Part shown: positions 1-10,794 of the stretch, one piece after another
How the letters are laid out: every line of letters begins with the position of its first letter
Numbering within the stretch: the stretch's first letter is position 1
From: Dactylorhiza incarnata
Taxonomy: Eukaryota > Streptophyta > Magnoliopsida > Asparagales > Orchidaceae
DNA: 64,000 bases
Assembly: GCA_033032865.1 (NCBI GenBank)
Contig: JAWHQI010000201.1
Coordinates: 2,915,501-2,979,500, forward strand
Direction: 5' to 3'
Notes under the pieces: model-generated
Database searches by the model: none
Seen by the model: only the letters and a program-made list of their open reading frames with translations
Told to the model about the DNA's origin: nothing
Program-made: the position numbers and the translations under genes

Positions 1-33
1 GAAACACTGGAGGTTAGCGGGTGAGATCATTAC

Positions 34-788
34 CTTCCCCGGCGAGCACGGGGGCCAGCGAGCCAAGGTTGCGGTGAAGATGCACAACATCGAAGTTCTT
101 CTTGCAGAAGAACCGGTATAAGGCGGCATCGTGGCCGCCGAGAGTAGGAGGACGGTAAGTGGCCTCGCCATGTTGGACAGGTGAAAAAGGGATGTTGCCG
201 TAGTTCCCCTTGACGAAGAGGAACTTCTCAGCCCAGTAGTGGGATTTGTTGACGGTCTCGGCCACCTTGGGGCCCGAGCCCACAAAGTAAGCGGTTCCAT
301 CTTTATATGCGCGGAAGGAGAACAACTTCCGGAAAACCGGAAGGCTGGACTCGATGCGCTCCTCGCGCATATAGAAGACGAAGGCGTCGATGTCCGCCAT
401 CGCGTTGGGGGTCAATTGACCCGGTATCACGCCGTAGTGTCTTAACACCTGGCGAGCAAGATGGCGAGACCGTCGGTTAAGCGAGGAAGAATCCATTCTC
501 ATCTAAGGAAAGGAAGGCGGGATCGGTAGTTACCTGGCGAACTTCTGGCCACAGACGTAGCCTCAGACCCACCCCGAAGTGAGCTATGGGGATCGCGAGT
601 TCATCAGGCAGGGGCACATTTATTGCGTCATCCTTGGCAGGTTGGCGAGCGGTAAACTCCGACGGGATAAAGTCGGCGACGGCTGTGAGATATTCCTCCT
701 CCGTCAAGTTCGCCAGGAAGAAGGAGTGGTCGGTGAAGGCCCATGCACACTTCAACCTGCCCTCAGCCTCGCTCTAGTCACCGACCAT
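34..788 (-). pseudogene. Tat antisense gene, unit 2 (element A), first two exons
   Basis: A spliced-looking gene antisense to the retrotransposon. Exon 1 runs from an ATG at 788 to 534, where GCCAG is followed by GTAACT. Exon 2 runs from 448 (acceptor CCAG) to 34 (donor GTAATG), and exon 3 would lie off the left edge. Exon 2 encodes the conserved block with GQLTPNA, FRAYKDGTAYF and VNKSHYWAEKF, which resembles the plant 'putative gypsy type transposon' domain family (Pfam Transposase_28, PF04195; from memory, not searched). The copy in element B at 21254-23178 has the same exon limits. An in-frame TAG lies at the fifth codon after the ATG, so this copy is probably dead. The biochemical role of the family is unknown to me. 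A TATA box lies about 116 bp upstream of the ATG. Confidence 0.7.
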
Positions 789-903
789 CTTGAGGACCTG
801 CGAGGAAGAGAATAGCGCGAGAAAGAGAGAGTAAAGAGAGAGCTCCGGAGTAGTGGAAGGAGAAGGCTGATGGTTAATGCGGTAGTTAGCACAGTTATGG
901 CGG

Positions 904-914
904 CCTATTTATAG
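904..914 (-). promoter_or_regulatory. TATA box of Tat antisense unit 2 (A)
   Basis: On the minus strand this reads CTATAAATAGG, a strong plant TATA box, about 116 bp upstream of the ATG at 788. The homologous gene in element B has CTATAAATAG at the same relative place (23301-23310). Conservation in both copies supports a real antisense promoter inside the element. Confidence 0.65.
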
Positions 915-1286
915 CAGAAGTGAAAGGGCGGGAAGAAGGCCAAGTGCTGCTGAGTGCGGTTAGCAAAAACATCACATCAGGATCATGGGAGAGAACTACC
1001 TGCGAGGTTAGCATAAGCAAATTCTTTGCAAAGGGCAGCATGAGCAAACGGAATAGCGAAGAGAACCCATTGCGAGACAGTTTTAGCGAGAGCAGAAGGG
1101 CTCGTTGCGAGAATAACATAACAAAGAAAGAATACGGATATACAAATCGCGAGCGAAAGCTAATAAACGACTATCAACAATTACTACTGAGCGAGAACCC
1201 ACAAATATAAGTCTCAAACATTTATGAGATTGTTCAAAGTAGCGGCGAGCATTAGCAGATAATAAAAGTTCGCAGAAACGTAGGAG

Positions 1287-2466
1287 TTAGCGGGGGTCGT
1301 GGGGCAACCACTTCCATCTGTCGCCACCCCGCGACCCGGACCTCGGTGGTACCCTGGAATTATAGTAATCCTGAGCCGCACGGCCCTCACGATCCATTAG
1401 GAAGGCATAATCCCTCATCCTCGCGATGTGCACCTCCGGCGACGTGGCCATCTCGTCTTGGGCGAGAGGCACCGCGGATCGGAGTCTCGCGCACTCTTCC
1501 ATCATAACAGCTTGTCTATCCTCAGCGACCTCTCTATCCCGTCTCGCTTGAAGATTAAGGTCCATCAGCATCCTACCATGTTTCCGAAGCAACTCTGCGG
1601 TTCGCCGCTTCATCGTCTCAGGATCTCGCGGGTCCCCTAAGAAGTCTTCCACTTGGTCTGGGAGGGGGGACACCTCGTCGTCGCCAAACTCGGAATCGGT
1701 AGTTGGATTTTTGGAATTTTCTGCAAAATATTACAAAAAGGTTAGATGGCGCGTTCAAGTTCGCGCATGGCAGGGGGCGTCAGAATGCTTACCCAGAAGG
1801 GGGCGAGAACTCTCAGGGCGTCCCTGGAAGACGTTGCCGTAGTGGGGGTAGAGGGATTCGCCTAAGCCAGGAGGGTAGGTTGCGTTGTTAATTGGGGGAA
1901 TCTTTGGCAGTCGAGAGCCGCCAACGCCCTCGCTCCCCAAGAGATCGAACCTTGGCATGTCCACAGTTTTGTCGTGAAGGGACAGAGACGGAAGCAGCAA
2001 ATCTCCGCGAGTCGGGGCCTTCCTGGGCGAGACTGAGAAAAACAGGAAATAAGTGGCTGAAAGTCAACTAAAGGAGAGCCAGTGAGCGAGATTAAGAGTG
2101 TACCTTCGGCATTTTCGCCAGCGGGATATGTGTCCACTATCGTACTGCGGCGAGATCCACCTCCAAGCTCGCCAACATCCTTGTTCGGCAAAATCTCCTG
2201 CAAGTAGGCATGAATCACAGAGGCAAATTTATTGGCTTAGCTAGAGGAATAACTCATACCTTCTCGGGGGGGGGGGGGGGATTATCAGCGGAAGAGTCCA
2301 GCAACACGGAGTCGTCACCGGTTCGGCAAGCCGCTTTCACCTTTTTAGTCTTCGGCGACTGAGCGGGAGGCGGCCGATTCATCCAGGCGGGGACCCTGGC
2401 CGTGGAAGGTTGCCCGCCAACTCTCACAGCCTTCAGGCGGGCCTCAGCTTCTTCAGAAAGCGGCAT
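1287..2466 (-). pseudogene. Tat antisense gene, unit 1 (element A), four exons
   Basis: A second antisense gene upstream of unit 2. Exons inferred from GT/AG sites and alignment with element B are 2260-2466 (ATG at 2466), 2104-2197, 1793-2022 and 1287-1720. Donors read GTATGAG, GTACAC and GTAAGC, and acceptors CTTGCAG, CGCCCAG and TTTGCAG. The last exon encodes DFLGDPRDPETMKRR followed by a long charged helix, matched in B by DFLGDPSDPARMKRR (23794-24122). The first exon is charged and starts MPLSEEAEARLKAVR. A run of 15 G at 2266-2280 sits in exon 1 and probably breaks the frame. I do not recognise a function. It may be a separate transcript or the upstream part of one long antisense gene with unit 2, but its own TATA box favours a separate unit. 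Confidence 0.6.
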
Positions 2467-2540
2467 CTCCTGACAGCTACAGTACGGGAGAAAAAGGAAA
2501 AAAAGAGAGAGTGACGGCGCGCATCACTGAGGCTCGGGAC

Positions 2541-2550
2541 GATATTTATA
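2541..2550 (-). promoter_or_regulatory. TATA box of Tat antisense unit 1 (A)
   Basis: On the minus strand this reads TATAAATATC, 75 bp upstream of the ATG at 2466. Element B has a TATA box at the same 75 bp distance from its ATG (40311-40318 versus 40236). The matching spacing in two diverged copies is the main support. Confidence 0.65.
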
Positions 2551-2664
2551 GCCCCCAGGGTGGGCCCTACCAAAGATTCCTGACAGATCATCAAGAGGCT
2601 GGCGAATACCAGGGGTTGGATGTTTCTTCGCGAGCGTGAATAGCCTCGCGAAGAGCGGGGATTG

Positions 2665-3775
2665 TGTACAACCCCGATATTCGCCAGACAAGGAGGCGCG
2701 GTTTGCGAAATCAATACTGTGAAAAGAGCAATAAGGCAGACCAAAGTCCTCACAGGAGGGCCAGGCGAGAAAGGTGCTGACCAATAGATCGCGGTCAGGC
2801 GAGCGAGGCTAATATTTGGTTCGGCGAAGGGTGTTCGGCGAACCCTTCTACGCTCGACGAACTCTCCTGTGATCGTCGAGCTCACCTGTCGAGGGGCGGT
2901 CCCGCAGAAAGGGGTGATCTCGTAGAGAGGGGGGTCTCGCAGAAAGGCTCGCGAGACCAGGCCTTCACGCTCGACTAATTCAATTCTAGGTTCGATGAAT
3001 TGCCTCCTGCGTTCGACGAACGGCTTGCTTCAAACCCGTCTCAGCGGTCGACGAACATCCCGTCTCAGCGGTCAACGAATGATTTAACATTCTGCGTTCA
3101 TCGAGCTCGTCTGTGTCCAACAAAATGTGTTCTATGCACGACAATGTCAAGAGGCGGTCTCGCCGGAAGGTTCGCGAGACCAGACCTCGGCAGATACCGC
3201 CAAAAGGGGGGGGGGCAGCGAGGTCCTCGCAGGGCGATCGCCTAGGAAAGGCATCGCGAGCAGGACTCGCGAGAAGGCCCGCGAGAGCTTCGGCAGTAGT
3301 GCTCTCGCAACTTCTTGCCCATCGGTTGATGGGGAAAAATTACCCTTTTGCCCTTGGTGGTCTGCCCTTAGCCTCTCCAAACAGCGGAGTTTGGCTTTTA
3401 GCAGAACCATTTGGGGTGCAGATAGTAAAATCAAAAGGCGGAATCCTGCTATTTGCATGCCAGATCAGAAAACCTATAAATAAGACCTAAAGGGCACCTT
3501 TGGAGAGGACTTCACTTCAGCTTCTCTCTCCTTAGTCTCTCCTTGGCTAGCACTTTGTAGAGCTCTCCAAGGTGCCCAAGTCCCAGCTTTGGCTTGGGAG
3601 GGGAAGCGCTCAACGATCTTCCGGGTTAGTGGAGGGACCTCCTCGCTGCGACTAAGGTCTTAGTCATTTCCCCATTCTTTCGTCTACTTTCTCTGAGGGA
3701 TCAGTAATGGCTAGCTGCCCCTCATTTCGGTGAGGGCCCCGAGCTTCACAAGAGTCCAAGAAATCGGTTTCAACA
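2665..3775 (+). repeat. LTR of Tat element A
   Basis: The right end is firm: it aligns to the end of element B's LTR (41646) and finishes in CA. The left end is placed at TGTACAACCCC just after a purine-rich stretch (AAGAGCGGGGA) that could be the polypurine tract. That boundary could be off by several bases. A plus-strand TATA box, TATAAATAAG, lies at 3475-3484. Upstream of it are repeats of GTCTCAGCGGT (3038-3078), CGACGAA motifs and many CTCGCGAG palindromes. Near the right end about 33 bp (3732-3764) are present that element B lacks. Confidence 0.65.
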
Positions 3776-4198
3776 CCTCACCTCCTTGATTTACCGCACG
3801 CACCATTTGCACGGCAGAAATCAGGGAGCAGGCCACTCCGCATAGGCCCTCGAACTTGACCTCCGCTCTTCCTTCACTCCTTAAGGTCACCACCTTCAAC
3901 AGGCAGTCAATACTAGCTCGTTGCTCTGCAAGCCAGTCCATCCCCAGGATGATGTCAAATTTGGCTAGTTGTAGAATTGTTGCTACCAACTCGAAATCAC
4001 ACTCGCAAATCCTCAGCACAATGCGTCCTTTCCTTCCAGTGGTCATGAAAGACCCATTCAGCATGCACACACTAAGCTCTGCCTCTGCCTCGACAGTCTC
4101 AACACCAATCCTCCGGGTAAATCTTTCCACGAGAAAAGAGTGTGACACTCCCGTGTCGAACAACACGCTAGAGGGGTAGCCAGACACTAGAACGAAGC
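3776..4198 (-). pseudogene. Retrotransposon protease and start of pol (element H)
   Basis: An aspartic protease of the retropepsin type, which would cleave the gag-pol polyprotein. The active site reads LFDTGVSHSFL and the second conserved part FDIILGMDWL, both typical of plant Ty3/gypsy proteases. Element J has the equivalents LFDTGASHSF and MIFGMDWL. The coding sequence ends abruptly where the LTR of Tat element A begins, so RT, RNase H and integrase are missing. The protease is not in frame with gag directly. It becomes so if 4199-4272 is removed as an intron. Confidence 0.75.
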
Positions 4199-4272
4199 CT
4201 AATACGCGTATAACGAATATGACAGGTCGCAAACAGGTTAAAACTATTAAATGAAACACTGAACTTTCGTAC
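4199..4272 (-). other. Putative intron between gag and protease (element H)
   Basis: Between the last gag codons (VVTG) and the protease there are 74 bp that start GTACGA after ACAG and end TATTAG before GCTTCG. They contain an in-frame stop. Removing them joins gag to protease in phase. Element J has an 83 bp non-coding piece at the same place (33411-33493). A clean GT..AG intron is the simplest reading; a plain insertion or a translational bypass are alternatives. Confidence 0.45.
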
Positions 4273-5371
4273 CTGTCACCACGTCAGGTTGACGAATCAC
4301 TTCCTTTTGCCCGAGGTTGTTTGCTCTAGGCTGCACAGGAGGGAAACGGGAAGCACTGGACTCCGCCGCCTTCCCTTTCCCCCCAACACTAGGATCGGAA
4401 CGCACCAACTGCTCCTGCCTCTGGTCTGGCTCAACTCCACTCTCAAAATAGACCCGAGCTATGTGGCCCACATTGCCACACTTGTAGCATGTCACTGGCC
4501 CCTTGGAACGGAACTCTCTAGAAGCCGCACCGCTCCTCTCGCCAGTCCTAAAAGGACGGGGCTTTTACTTCCACCAACTTTTCTCAGACTTCCCTTGCGA
4601 CTGAGATGGCTTACTTTCTCCCTGCGTCGCCTCTAAGCCCTTGCGGCGCTGGATTCGCTCCATATCATTCTCCAAAGTTTGAGCAGCTTCAACTAACTCA
4701 TTGGACACCACATTCTTTAAGTCTATCAGAGGTTGCCTTAAATTCTCTCTCAGACCCTGATAGAATAGATTATCCCTCTCCTCATCGTCTGCCATGGTCG
4801 TTCCCGCGTAACGACCCAACCGAGTAAACTTCTGCAAGTACTCATCTACCACCTTCTCGCGCTGCACCAAGTGCAAGAACTGTCGCTGATGGGCTAACCT
4901 CGTCAAAGACGGGATATAGCGCTTCAGGAAGGCATTCCCGAACTCTTCCATGGACGGGGCACGTCCAGGGAAATGACGACCGCTATGATTCACCCACCAC
5001 AGCTTGGCGTCGCCTTCTAACAAAAACGCTGTGAACTGGGACTGCTTGTCCTCTAGGGTCTTTGCCGCTTTCAGGAGTTCCTGAATTCTCGCCAACCAAT
5101 CCTCGGCATCTGTCGGAGTGCCAACTCCTTTGAACGTCGGAGGATGGAAACTCAGATAGTACTTCATCCGACGATCTCCTTGCCCAACCGCTCTCTCGGC
5201 TAACGGCTCTACCTGCCTTACTCCCACCTCCGGCATCACAGTGACCGGAGTAATAGGAGTCACAGCCTGTACAACAGGCATTACAATCTGTGGCATTGCC
5301 GCAGCTTGAGCCGCCACCATTGACCCTGCTAGCATACGACAAAAGTCTGTCGGGGACACACCCATATTCAC
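4273..5371 (-). pseudogene. Retrotransposon gag (element H)
   Basis: The capsid protein of a Tekay-like element, which packages the RNA. The retrotransposon gag domain shows FHPPTFKGVGTPTDAEDWL, LEGDAKLWW, FLKRYIPSLTR and DEYLQKFTRLGRYA. A C-terminal zinc knuckle follows at about 4450-4492, CYKCGNVGHIARVY, in which the last cysteine of CX2CX4HX4C is a tyrosine (TGT to TAT), so zinc binding is probably lost. A stop separates the capsid part (ending near 4565) from the knuckle part, which is also in another frame. The start is uncertain: the frame is open up to about 5448, but 5371 is the first ATG in it. Confidence 0.85.
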
Positions 5372-5588
5372 AAGGGCTGGGGCCGTTGAACTGCTTGCCG
5401 ACGTCTCCTCCTGACGCCTCGATGTCCCCGCCTCGTCACCACCATCCTAGCATAAGCAAGAAAAATGAATCAAACTCTATTCGCAAGACTCGAACGCAAA
5501 GACACTCGTGGTCCCGCAAGGTACTCCTATGTGGACAACCTCTTAATGCTTTCCGAACACGCTAAACCTCAACAAGAACGCTAACCTG

Positions 5589-5601
5589 ACTCTGATACCA
5601 A
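5589..5601 (-). other. Primer binding site of element H (tRNA-iMet type)
   Basis: On the minus strand, two bases after the LTR end, the sequence reads TGGTATCAGAG, the standard plant initiator-methionine primer site. It fixes the 5' LTR boundary at 5604. Confidence 0.8.
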
Positions 5602-5603
5602 AT

Positions 5604-6833
5604 TGTAACACCTCCCCTGCAATGACTATATAATATGGGTCCGGTCGGGACCCCGCAGCATATAATCGCCACAGCTTTAGTATTAAAAAGTGATATAGAT
5701 CTAACCTTCTCAAACCTCAAAACCAACACAGCGGAAACATTAACTAAACCACAGAAGTTGTCCACATCTACATAAGAGTACTATGGCCCTAAGTCCTTAC
5801 AAAACTCATACTCAAGTCAAAACAAACAGCGCATAGAAATGTCCAACAGATTATCACAATCCTAAGCTACCTCGGTATGCAAGATGGAACAGGTAAAGAC
5901 ATCATAATCAAACAAGAAAGCATGAAAAGTGAACTTCATTAAGCTTAGGCCTTTCTGGCCAGCGAGCTAGGTCCAACCTGCGATCCTTGCCCTGCATCCA
6001 AATCACAAAGAATGGTATAACGAGGGTCAGCTTTGGCTGACCTACAATGGTGTAACAACACCCCTCCTCCCGGCCGTCCTAGCGGACCCCGGGGAACTAC
6101 ATCACTCTGCAAGTCAGCACTTTGTATGCAAATGTAATAAACAGTATTAACATAAACACGGGAGGCATGAGTGTCGCAATCATCATCCACGTTTCTATGT
6201 TGAGCAATAAAAATAAGGGGATCTAGCAATGCAGCATGTATGCAAACCTGGGTTTCACCCAAGGCACCCTATGGCGTGTATGCTTCTAACATAACAACAC
6301 ACATCAACATTTCATAACAAACCAAGTGTACTTATCATTCCCCCACGGGCGTGCAAGCCCAAGGCCAAGAACTCCACTGAGACCTAACCCCTTACATGGC
6401 TCATGTTGCCAACGGGCGCATCAGCATACTTATTCTCGCCACAATCACTAAGCCAAAAGCCAAGAACTCCACTGAGACCTCACCCTTTACATGGCTCATC
6501 TTGCCAACGGGCGCATCAACATACATATTCTCGCCACAGCCTAGAAGGGAACTTGTCTTGCCGGGACACTCTACCCACATGAATCCAAGCATTCACGGGC
6601 TAGCCAGCCGACCACAAAGACAAACCACGCCTTCACATACACATAAAAATTACCCTTTCCAAACCAAAGTTCATACTCACACGAACATAAGGGCAACACA
6701 TACGATGTTTTCGTTGTCATCAGATTTCCAGCAAAATCCCTAAAATGCACGTTAAGCAACATCCCCGAATCGGACCACCGGTCACGATTTCGGCTTCACC
6801 CAAAATGCCTAATCCACTAACGGAGCGGATCTC
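5604..6833 (-). repeat. 5' LTR of element H, part 1
   Basis: It starts TGTAACACC beside the primer site and aligns with the start of the LTRs of J (27943 and 34936; both contain a GGGACCCC block). It holds a 95 bp tandem duplication (6364-6458 and 6459-6540) with the shared text CCAAGAACTCCACTGAGACC. No coding sequence is seen. The LTR is interrupted at 6833 by element G and continues at 13884. Confidence 0.75.
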
Positions 6834-8488
6834 TGATGGCGCAAATCTTAGCACACCGCTATAGGCGGTAGTAAGACTGCGGCACGAAACGGCAGTGTAC
6901 CGATCGTTCAAGTAATATAAAATGGGAATGAATCCTCAAGTATCGATCTCAAAGGAACACAGTAAGGTGGAGTTTATTATCGAGGAAGTACTTGAGATTG
7001 AAGTCCTTTCGAGCGGATGGATGCGGAAATGGGGGATTTGGTTTGTGGAAAATAATAGAAAACAACTTAAACTACTCCTATGCAATGCCGCTATGCAATG
7101 CTTCGCTTGGCGGGATGGAGACTAGGCAGGCCTTGAGCGCGCTGCGTCGCAAGGGCGGATGGACGAGTAGGCAAACGGAATCGAACTATGCAGGCCTTGA
7201 GCGCGCTGCTTCATTAAGCGGGATGGATTACACGGGCCGCGATGCCATGCTTCGATAGGCGGATGGACGAGTAGGCTAACGGAATGAGGGTCGCAAACAC
7301 CTCGTCGGCAAGCACGCCACTAGCAATTGCTAGTGCGGCACCGGACACGATGGTGGAGTGGAAAATGGATGGCGGCGCACCTCATTAACACATATGAACT
7401 AAATAATTCCAAATAAATGAAATAAGCATTGCAAAGCATAGTTCATAGCATACATCATCAAAATATAGAGATTACAAACATTACATCAACATAAGGAAGA
7501 GAAAAAGGCAAGAGATACGACCGAATCCGGAGGCTCATTGTAGATTCACGGTAGGAAGCACCGGGTTGTCAATCCGCATCCTAGCTCGGTCCCAACTATC
7601 GTCCGGGGTAGAGGAGGGCTGTCACACCTCCCAATGGACCCGTCTTCTCTAGCGTTTTACAATCCGGCCACGTCCGATGCGAAGAAATCCTTCCTTGGCG
7701 ATGAAGATGAGTGTAGAATCTCCTCCTTGAAGCCCTTGGATGATGGAGGGGGCCTAGGGGGCGAACACCCGCGGAAATGGGTGGAACGGCGGAGTTGGGC
7801 GAGAAAAACGGTGAAGGATCCCAACCTAATTCGTGAGCAGGAGTATTTATAGGCGCTGGAATAAACAGTGCGCACGATCAGTGGCGCACGACCAGTGGTC
7901 GTGCGAGCTGGAGTTCTGTGATCGTGCGTCTGCCTGGGTTGAGCCTGCAATGTAAGAAATTTATAAAATACCATGTTCGCACGACCAGTGGCGCACGACC
8001 GGTGGTCGTGCGCATTATCGTAGGTGGTCGTGCGCACTGGTCGAAACAGAACTCATAAAATTGATGTTAAGTGCGCACGAACAGTTGCGCACAACCGGTG
8101 GTCGTGCGCACTATCGTAGGTGGTCGTGCGCACTGTCAGAGACATAACTAAAAAAAAGGGTTAAGTGAACACGATCAGTGGCGCACGACCAGTGGTCGTG
8201 CGCAATAGAAACAGTGATCGTGCGCAGTGTTCCTATACAGAATTGTACCGGGAACACCCGCACGACTCCTGTTCCAGCACAACCACGAATCCAGCCACTG
8301 AAAGTGGCACTTAGCAATCCATGAAAACTACTAAAAATGAAGAATATGAAATAACATCAAAAACAGGCCTAGAGGTGCACTTAGCATGGAGTGTCAAATA
8401 TGAGTGAAAACCTGTCTAAAGTGAAGTGCATAGACTAGAAAATCGGCCCAGATGAGTCCATAAATGTGTATATATTTGGGACTCATCA
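6834..8488 (-). repeat. 3' LTR of element G
   Basis: It runs from TGATGGCGCAAATC to ACTCATCA. On the minus strand a TATA box (CCTATAAATACTC) lies at 7841-7853. Upstream of it in that orientation, 7868-8290 carries clustered palindromes with GCGCACGACCA arms. Both ends are confirmed by the second LTR and by the target duplication. Confidence 0.9.
7868..8290. promoter_or_regulatory. GCGCACGACCA palindrome cluster in G LTR U3
   Basis: Repeated dyads with GCGCACGACC(A/G) arms and TGGTCGTGCGC complements, spaced within a loose ~100 bp repeat, occupy the region just upstream of the TATA box of the LTR. Perfect 11 bp arms around a single base occur at about 7884-7906. Similar clusters are at 13290-13600 (other LTR), 60925-61290 (solo LTR) and, in a different lineage, 29709-29880 and 36695-36870. 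I infer a regulatory or structural role; no known factor site is claimed. Confidence 0.55.
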
Positions 8489-8841
8489 CACCCCCAGACT
8501 TACCTGTTTGCGTGTCCCGGGCAAAAAAATTCTAAGCGAACGGGGAAAGAAAAGTAGATGGCTTAAAATTACAATACAGAGTACCATGCGAAGTCGCATG
8601 CTCACGTGCATGAGAAAAATAGTAGAGAAGATTTCTGATTATATAAACAGTTTATATATTTCTAAAAGAGTAAAAGCATATTACAACTACTCAAAATGGT
8701 GAACAACGGTGAATCATTTGGTCATGCATACGGAGAAAGTAAACTAAGCGCTGAGACGAGCATTGCTCAAGATCGGGATGCGGGACAAACTCCACTGAAA
8801 TCCATCAGTGTCGGTGACCATAAGCTTGCCCGGTCACATTC

Positions 8842-9389
8842 TGTAACACCCCAGGGCAGGCCACAACCTCTTCCTGTGTGTTAGGGCTGCAGCCCGAGTG
8901 ACACCCCAACCAACTCTGCGCGCCTGTTTCTCAGCAGCGCCAGGTTGTTGAGGCCAGGTCTCGAACCCGCAACCTCCTGGATAAGAACTCCTTCAACCAA
9001 GTCTCATCACCAACTGAGCTGCAGCTCAGTTGGTGATGAGACTCGGTTGAAGGAGTTCTTATCCAGGAGGTTGCGGGTTCGAGACCTGGCCTCAACAACC
9101 TGGCGCTGCTGAGAAACAGGCGCGCAGAGTTGGTTGGGGTGTCACTCGGGCTGCAGCCCTAACACACAGGAAGAGGTTGTGGCCTGCCCTGGGGTGTTAC
9201 AAAAAAGTGCAGCTCAGTTGGTGATGAGACTCGGTTGAAGGAGTTCTTATCCAGGAGGTTGCGGGTTCGAGACCTGGCCTCAACAACCTGGCGCTGCTGA
9301 GAAATAGGCGCGCAGAGTTGGTTGGGGTGTCACTCAGGCTGCAGCCCTAACACACAGGAAGAGGTTGTGGCCTGCCCTGGGGTGTTACA
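8842..9389 (+). repeat. Three-copy SINE-like insertion with 360 bp palindrome
   Basis: An insertion in the 3' non-coding part of G, flanked by CATTC on both sides (8837-8841, 9390-9394). It has three 180 bp units: an inverted copy 8842-9021, a direct copy 9022-9201, an A-rich spacer, and a direct copy 9210-9389. The first two are inverted arms that by eye differ at one base (near 8999). Each unit has an RNA polymerase III-type A box (CAGCTCAGTTGG) and B box (GGTTCGAGACC) and ends GGGGTGTTACA. This fits a tRNA-derived SINE. The TG..CA ends and 5 bp duplication would also fit an LTR-type integration. A functional tRNA gene is excluded because no full cloverleaf is present. Confidence 0.7.
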
Positions 9390-10794
9390 CATTCTCCCCA
9401 CGACACTGGATTGGTTCAAGGCGTGAGTCAGTAGGACTTTCAGGTTTTAATAATTGAGGCTTCGGTTACGGTGAGGTAAACAATGATAAACAAAATGGCT
9501 TATAACACATAACCCAATTGAGCTTTTAAAATAACTACCTGCGCACCAAAATCGAATGCAAGTGCACCACACCCCCAGACTTGGACTTTTGCAACATAGG
9601 TGTGTGCACCGCCTACTCCCAATACATAATTTTTCCAGACAATTTTCAATAAAACTCATTTTTTTTTCTTCTTCTCTTTTTCTTTTCATTTTTTTTTCTT
9701 TCTGTCTTCTTCTTCTTGTCTTTTTTTTTCTTTCAGCAAAATTTTCAAATGAGCATATCCACAGATTCACATAATAAACACCACAATCAACACCCCCCAT
9801 AATGTAAATAAAACTACACTAAAGCTTAGATTTGGGTGTGCGACTAGGTTAGGCTTTTAGGCTTTGGTGAGATATATGTGGAGCTGAATTAAGAAAAGGG
9901 TAGGCACAAAGGGGCTAGCAAGGGTAGACGAAAGGCATGAAATAAAGGTTCAACCGGGCCAAAATAATGGCCTACGTCATTCTCACGCACTAGAACTATC
10001 ATATGCCAATGCTTCAAGAATCGCTTGGGGCAAGTTCTAGCCACCGAGAAAGATTCTCCTTTCTCCTGACTCAAGCAATACGAGTCTAGCGATCATTTAC
10101 ACACATCCCTATGCTACCGTTTGATTCACACCGGATTCACCATTTGAGTAGAGTAAACAACATTTACACTAATAGAAAAAATATAAAACCATAAGTATAA
10201 AGAGAAGTCTAGTCTACACAAATTTCGATGCAACCGAGCACTCGACTAGGAGCACTACTAGAGTCAACATTTTACTCTGCTATATAGTCCTAAGCCATCA
10301 CCTAGACTTTCCCAAATAAGCAGAAGAATTAAATTCACAACAGAGCAAGCAAACAGATGAGTACGCGCTCAAGTGGGTGCTGTGGTGTGCAATGAAAATG
10401 AACAACAATTTCCAATAAGCTAAAATAAAAGTACTTCTAACATGCTATGCAAGAGTGCACGTGAGTGGGCACAAAAACTGCTCTCCCCCAGACTTAAACT
10501 AAACAATCCACAAAATATATGACATGAAAATCAGAAAAGGCTAGGGAAAGAGAGTACCCAGTGCTCATAAATGAGCACACCAGAAGATTGGCGTGTAAGC
10601 TAAAATGAGCCGCAGCATCCGCCATCCAGAAAAGATACCTGCAGGGGTCAGCTCCGCAAAAACAAAAGAAGAAGATAAACTAAAGTAAACTACAACTAAC
10701 TAAGCATGATTGAATAAAATGAAATGCATGAGAAAGTAAGATAACTACTGGGGTTATTGTCATGCCAGCACGACTTATTCAAAAACAAAAGGTT
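9390..10794. other. Non-coding 3' region of G with repeated polypurine-tract motifs
   Basis: No open frame of note. It contains a pyrimidine-rich tract (9655-9735) and two more copies of the polypurine-tract-like sequence CCCCCAGACTT (9572-9582 and 10485-10495), besides the real tract at 8490. Element E has the same motif at 47371 and 57101 and matching text around it. Confidence 0.5.

Larger units (their letters stand above)
1..3775 (+). mobile_element. Tat-lineage Ty3/gypsy retrotransposon A, 3' part
   Basis: This is the downstream end of a Tat-type LTR retrotransposon that continues off the left edge. What is seen is an antisense gene region (34-2466) followed by a plus-strand LTR ending in TTTCAACA at 3775. 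The same order recurs in element B (21254-24720, then 40144-41646), which also keeps its integrase and tandem array, so A is placed in the same lineage by alignment. The element lies inside the protease-pol region of Tekay element H, whose coding sequence resumes at 3776. The left target-site copy is outside the window. The Tat assignment rests on the layout (pol, tandem repeats, antisense ORFs, LTR), known for this lineage, and on B carrying the pol end. Confidence 0.75.

Noticed and set aside
9020..9110. Functional tRNA gene
   Set aside because: A and B boxes are present, but no acceptor stem or full cloverleaf can be drawn, and three copies occur in one inserted unit. A SINE-like element fits better.
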